From: Daedaleopsis sinensis
Taxonomy: Eukaryota > Basidiomycota > Agaricomycetes > Polyporales > Polyporaceae
Length of the DNA: 64,000 bases
Direction of reading: 5' to 3'
Assembly (NCBI GenBank): GCA_033807695.1
Contig: CM066301.1
Location: 1,426,001 to 1,490,000, forward strand
In this document: positions 59,050 through 64,000 of the stretch, piece by piece
Numbering within the stretch: position 1 is the stretch's first letter
How the letters are laid out: every line of letters starts with the position of its first letter
Made by a program: the position numbers and the translations under genes
The notes under the pieces: generated by a model
What the model saw: the letters and a program-made list of their open reading frames with translations, nothing else
What the model was told of the DNA's origin: nothing
The model's database searches: none

Positions 59050-59226
59050 ATGCTGTACAAGATCTTGATCTTCTGCGCTGTTTTTGGAATTTTGGTACTC
59101 GCCGTGAATGGACCCCCTCCGGCTTGCCGCTCACGCGTGAATACAGTAGACAACTTTACCTTGGGTTCGAATTCATTCCGGGGCCCTCAGGCTGCCTTCC
59201 GGCTGAGTGGGCTAGATCACGGCTAG
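59050..59226 (+). CDS. Micro-ORF, 58 aa, unit 6 (frame extended by 1-nt insertion)
   Basis: A 9-nt in-frame deletion moves the start to MLYKILIFCAVFGILVLAVNG. One extra C in GACCCCC then shifts the frame past the usual stop to TAG at 59224. The TATA-like box is also altered. This unit argues against strict constraint on the peptide. Confidence 0.22.
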   Translation: MLYKILIFCAVFGILVLAVNGPPPACRSRVNTVDNFTLGSNSFRGPQAAFRLSGLDHG

Positions 59227-62200
59227 TGGTTACGCAATCTGAGCGTGCTCAAAGCGCGTACCATTCCAGTGCCTGATAGTGATGGTACCATTTGCATGCC
59301 TAAAGCAGGTGACTCCACCGTAAATCGACGCAAAATACAGCTAGAGACAACATCCCTAGTAAGATTAGTCCAGTCGGAGATGCTTGACTCCGAGTCAGAC
59401 ATCATCTGAGCACGGTAGTACGTACTTGAACATCCCCGGACCACTCGACGTGCCACTGTCCACCACGACTCCTCTGGGAGCTCAGAGAGCAACTCGACCT
59501 CTTGTCGGCACTCCTCGTGCACCTCCGCCTCCGTCGCGTCCGTCCGAACCACTACTGCAGACTTAGGCAGCTGTGGGAAGTTCATGGGGCCGCTCACCGG
59601 ACGGAGTCGACGCTTGCCTCAGACCTCGTAGCACTCGGAGAGCCCTCGGCACGGCCGCCGCAAGCGGATACTTGACCGCTGGTCTACGCCGCGTCCGGCA
59701 CGGCTACGAAGCACATCTGGCCCGTCTCCCAGAGCAGGAGCAACCAATCCGGTGGCCCGGGCACCCAGTGAGCTCGGGGTTCCTGGGGTTCCTGAACGGA
59801 AGCGAGGGCGGCCGGCCGATGAGCGTATGTACGGAGCAACCGGCACATCCGCGCCCGAGCGAATATCCTTGCGAGCACATGTCAGTTGCGAACGAGCGGA
59901 GGAGTACAAACACGAACTTGACGTACCAAGGTGCGCATTCATGAGTCTGCGGAATGTGCTCCGCATCTCGAGCTCGCGGCGCGCGATCCTCGCCCAATCT
60001 CGCCCAGAGCGTACCGCCGACCTCGACGATTTCCGCCTGCCATGGACGTCGAACGAACTGTCGGGATGAAGATGAGAGGAGAGGACATGGTGGAACGTGC
60101 ATGTACTTAGAACATACAGATCTGATCCAATCCTATATTCCGCCGTCACAGCGAATCAGAGGCGTGGCCCTATTAATCTAAGTATGGGCAAGAACAAGAG
60201 AGCTCAGAGCCAACGTGAGTACATATGTTGACAAATCGACAATGTCGATCAGACACCACAGCGACGAGATCTCTGATTGTCGTCGTGACACTCACCGCGA
60301 TCTGGAGTCAACGAGCCTAAGATCGCTCCGGGTGATTGGATACGGTACCTTGTACTAGATCAGCCGAGGTACCGCTGCAAGAAGCTACCGTACGTACCGT
60401 GAGCTCTCTTGACCCTCGACGCGCATTCTGACAGACAGCGCACAGGTTCGCGCTGTGGCCAATCTCAGGGCACATTCGAAGTCACTCGTGTTGACTCTGT
60501 CATCCCGGGGATCTTGTCGCCAAGGCCCCGGTCCCGGGAAACACTTCGGAAACACTCGGAGTGTCCCACTGAGCTTGTGGCCACTGACGTAGTACTTCAC
60601 TGTCACGCACGCGCACGCACTGTCACTGTGTGCAGGGCCTGCCGAAAGCACATGTACATCCATCCGACCGGGTGCTATTCTGCTCCGGAATGTCAGCAAC
60701 GCACTCGCTACGCGAAGAGGCTAGCGCAACCCTGCGTCTCGTTACGAATTTACCGCTACCCACCGTGGATTCTCCGAGTGGCGGGCGCAGGTGCAGACTC
60801 CCGAGTCCCGAGGCCCGAGTCCCGGGTCATCGTGTGCCGCATCCACGCCGTCATGCATGCATGCATGCATACTCGCACTCTGCAGCATGAGCACGCAATG
60901 GTCAGCTCCGAGTCTATAGCTGACAGTGACACCAGTATGGACTGCTGTACGTACCGAGAGGCGTGCCGCGCGGGCCTGTCCGTCGTGCAGCTCACTCGGT
61001 ACCGGACACATCTCGAGTCACGGAGAGCGAACGCGAGCCTACGCGAGCGGACGGTGTCGTTTCGGGGCACTTTATTGCCGGCTCGGACCCTGCAGGCTGC
61101 AGCGTCGCAGGGGAGTGCGCCAAGCGGCACCAGACGACAGGTCCCGTTAGGCACCACTGGCACCCGAGCTGCCCGCGCGGCGCGCGTCCGCACTCGGAAT
61201 GTCTCTGAGCCTCAGACATCGACGCGATTCACGAGGTTCTCCTGCGGGGAACGGTCAGTCCCGACTCCCGAGCCATCACTTTCACTGGCAGAGGCTCAGG
61301 CTAAGGCTAAGGCTCAGGCTGCTCTGCTCACCCATATCCACCGTGGGTGCTGTGTGATGCGCGCGGGCGGAAGGCGGAAGACGGAAGAGTACTAGTAGGC
61401 GGCTCGAGCCTCGAAAGGGCGCGTCGGCCGTCGGGTCTGCACGGTACCGTAGCCCGCTGTACCGTAGCCCGCTGTACGGTACTACCAGTTCCCCGCCGAA
61501 CGAGGACCAGCGCACGGGATCAGCAGGTGCCAGGCAGGGGCGAGCACAGTGACAATGACATTGACATGACGACGTACCGTCGCGCCGTCGCGCCGTCGCA
61601 CCGATCGCGCTCTCGTATCAGAACGGATACGGGCGATCAGAAGCCCCATATTGCGCCCTGCCAACAGGGTACAGACCCTTAGCCTTAGCCACGCCCGAGT
61701 TGTCGGGGAGGAGAGCCGACGCTTGCTTGAGATGGGGCGATGGGGCGATCGCTCCGTGGCGTGCGGACTCCGGGGAATCGGCATGCGGGGATGCGGGAGA
61801 GTACAAGGTGCGGGGACGGTCACGCACTGCTCGGACGCCATCGCCCTTGCGCCCCCCCTCCTCCTCCTCGTTCTCCTCGTTCTCCTCCGGGCTCCAGCCG
61901 GTTGTGCCATGTGGTGAGTTGCATGTACCGTATACGTCGTCGTGGGCATGCGTTGACTGCCGTTCTGCAGCTCGCGTGTGCGGGAGAGCCACCATCCCTT
62001 GGTCGACGGCGTTGTGAATGGGCAGGGACAGGGACAGGGACAGGTGAGAGGGTGCCCGCTGGTCGCGTCGCTGTACTGACTTCTGCACACTGCGCAGGAC
62101 GTGTAGGCGGGCTAGGACGAGTCAGCGACATCTGGCCGAGGCAAGGACGGTACGTTCAGCGACGCTTTCCGGGCTCGATCTTTGCTGTTGACGTTGACGA

Positions 62201-63480
62201 GTGCGTCTTGCAGCGGGCATGTCCGGGGCCTCGTCTCCCCGCGCTCCCGACTCTGCGGTGCGAAACGTAGGTGTTCCTGCCCAGCGGACCCGATAGCCTG
62301 GAGACTCAGACGAGGTCAGTGTGCCGATGTGTATACAGCGCGGAAGGAGAGCACGGTACGAACCTTTTCCGCTTCCCCCGGCTCTTTGTTCAACGTTCAG
62401 TGCTCACGAGCCCGTCTTGCAGCGGTCGCGTCCCGGGCTCGCCTTCTCGCACTCGCGACTCCGGGACCGATGGCGCATGCGTCCCGGCGCGATGGACATG
62501 CCAGCCTCGCGCATGTGCGCAGAACGGTACGCGCTTTGTCCGCGCCTCGGTCCTTCCTGACGAGGGTGTCTTGCAGCAGTCGCGTCCGGGGCTCGCGTGA
62601 TCGCGCACTCGAGTCTCGAGTCCACCAGCCTCGCGCAGGTGCGCATTTCGGGCGCATATACGCAGTCACGCGCTAATTGCCGTTGGAGATGTGCAAATAT
62701 ATTGACATGATGGTACAGAAGACGGCTGATCTCGGCGGACGAGACGTACCTAGTGAGCTCGCTGACTGTAATGATGTATGTCAGGGGTGGGAGTTGGACG
62801 GTACCGTAGTACGTACCTCGCTGCTGCTTAGAAGAGTGTAGGGGCCGGGGTGGTGTCGCGACGGCCAAAGGGTAAGTACGCGAGCAAATGAGCGCGCCCC
62901 GAGGTCGGTAGGCGTGGAGACGGGTGGGAAAACAGAGCGGAGAGGGTCGCGGGTGCACGTGGATTGGCAGAGCGGAGCGGGAACGGCGCGAGAAGAGACC
63001 CCGAGGCGTGTTCCCAACTCGAGGTCGACGTGAGTGTAGCGGTCATGCATTGCATGGAGCGCAGGTGCGAGGATCCGCGGTGTGCGCCATAGACGGCGGC
63101 GACGGCGGCGCGTGCAGTGGAGAACGGGCGGCGGGACGGCGGTTCGCGTCGTGCAGGGGAGGCGGGCGTGCTCACCTTGTACCGGTAGTTGACTACTTGG
63201 CTCCTGGACGAATGGCAGCGCGCATGCTGGGAGGTCGTGTAGCGAGCGTTCGACGCGGAGCGAGTTGAGAGGGAGCGTGACGAGTGGCGCAGGCGTGTAC
63301 AGCGACAAGCGCTGGTCAGAGACGCATAAGAGGTCGTCAAGAGGAGAGAAGGGGCACATGGCGGAGAGAGCGAGAGATGCTCGGGGTTGTTCGCAGAGTC
63401 CGGACTCGGACGATGGGCGGTTGCCAGATTGGGGCACCACGCGACCACGGTCCTCTAAGCGCCCCGATCACCCTGGTCGT

Positions 63481-63488
63481 TGACGTCA
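63481..63488. promoter_or_regulatory. CRE/ATF-like site, PhoD copy 7 promoter
   Basis: TGACGTCA, 107 bp before the copy 7 ATG, separated from it by a longer pyrimidine tract than in copies 2-5. Confidence 0.5.
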
Positions 63489-63595
63489 CCACTGCTCCCT
63501 CCTCCTCCCCTTCTCCCCTTCCTCCTCCTCCGCCTCCTCCTCCTCCGTCGACCCCCGCGACTTGCTCTGCTTACGACCCACGAACGGAGAGCATT

Positions 63596-64000
63596 ATGGA
63601 GGCCTACGGGTCCATCGCGAGCTCCTCGATCTCCACCGTCTACCGCATCCTGCCCTATGTTTTCTCCAGGTGGTCAATACTACAAACAATTCTTAGCCCT
63701 CCTGTCCTTACCCTTCTCTAGATTCCAAAGTCAGAGCTCAAGTTTATTCTCCCGGTTCTATACATCGCATATGCTATCACACTACGCTACGTCCCCGTGC
63801 CCGAAGTTGTTGTGGTAAAAGAGGAAACGGTCGCCATACGTGAGGAGGTCAAGTCCGAAAAGAATGGACTGCCCGTAACGGATGTCACTGTCGCAGCATC
63901 GACAGTCGTTGTCGCACCCGTAACAAAGTCTGCAGACGTACGTTCACTTGCTTCCCGCACCAAACTTGTCGCGCTCACGTCCTTGCAGTGCAAGTCTTTC
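63596..64000 (+). pseudogene. PhoD-like metallophosphatase, copy 7 (partial at window edge; 1-nt deletion in exon 1)
   Basis: Exon 1 63596-63669 (74 nt), exon 2 63722-63937, exon 3 from 63989, cut by the window. Exon 1 has the same missing T as copy 2, so the standard splice is out of frame. Exon 2 lacks the TAA of copies 3-6 (it reads IPKSELK). The intron 2 acceptor is CTTGCAG, as in copy 6. The state of the rest of the gene cannot be seen. Confidence 0.75.

Larger units (their letters stand above)
57225..63595. other. Spacer 6 (6.4 kb), no recognised protein gene
   Basis: Same plan: two minisatellite units (57588-57655), a minus-strand exon-like block, the hairpin (58284-58338), the frameshifted micro-ORF (59050-59226), one internal module (from about 60940) and the splice-like chain (about 61914-62600). 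A deletion of about 450 bp relative to spacer 5 joins GTGTCCCA to CTGAGCTTGTGG at about 60569. Nothing further was recognised. Confidence 0.7.
4672..64000 (+). repeat. Direct tandem array of PhoD gene-plus-spacer units
   Basis: The segment GACGCATAAGAGGTCGTC (or its one-base variant) recurs at about 4682, 14187, 25801, 35248, 45105, 54213 and 63320. These mark six complete units and the start of a seventh, all in the same orientation. Spacings are about 9.5, 11.6, 9.4, 9.9, 9.1 and 9.1 kb. The 11.6-kb unit is longer because of two insertions (19739-21156 and 24964-25241) and an internal duplication. Gene and spacer are both repeated. The right end of the array lies outside the window. Confidence 0.95.

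Noticed and set aside
4672..64000. rDNA repeat, suggested by the roughly 9-kb tandem period
   Set aside because: No rRNA or 5S sequence recognised; each unit carries a spliced phosphatase gene instead.

Overview
The window looks like nuclear DNA of a filamentous basidiomycete fungus, most likely an Agaricomycete. It is GC-rich. Genes are split by many 45-75 nt GT-AG introns with CTNAC-like branch sites, and both recognisable proteins (a cytokinesis-type formin and a membrane-anchored PhoD-family metallophosphatase) have typical fungal architecture. There are no bacterial features. The species assignment is inference.

Layout. (1) 1-4543, minus strand: 14 exons of a large formin (GBD/FH3, coiled coil, proline-rich FH1, FH2), cut by the left window edge. 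(2) 4544-4980: a 437-bp divergent intergenic region between the formin and the first phosphatase. (3) From about 4672 to the right edge: a direct tandem array with a period of about 9.1-11.6 kb. Each unit holds one nine-exon PhoD-like gene (about 2.1 kb of coding sequence) followed by a 6.6-9.1 kb spacer. Phosphatase starts (or start homologs) are at 4981, 14415, 26033, 35486, 45339, 54488 and 63596, the last cut by the window edge.

Reading each copy base by base, only copy 1 has an uninterrupted spliced frame (704 codons plus stop). Copies 2 and 7 share a 1-nt deletion in exon 1. Copies 3, 4, 5 and 6 share a TCA-to-TAA stop at the fourth codon of exon 2. Copies 3, 5 and 6 carry further lesions: a GC donor, a lost acceptor, frameshifts, a 67-nt deletion and a lost ATG. 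The catalytic 3' exons are nearly identical in all copies, so the array looks recently amplified or homogenised. Copies 2 and 4 are each one lesion from intact, and alternative splice sites could in principle bypass either lesion. Variants are shared in conflicting combinations, which suggests gene conversion or unequal crossing over.

The spacers contain no recognised protein gene. They hold a conserved two-stem hairpin with a compensatory base change, a TATA-preceded micro-ORF with a signal-peptide-like core, a 39-bp minisatellite whose repeat is exactly 13 codons, nested tandem duplications, and a stretch just upstream of each phosphatase that looks like a chain of short exons and introns. 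Three kinds of non-autonomous mobile element interrupt the array: a foldback element in intron 3 of copies 1, 4 and 6; a TA-flanked MITE; and a 1.4-kb element with short terminal inverted repeats.

The formin and the phosphatase have no evident pathway link. They simply share a divergent promoter region at the left edge of the array.
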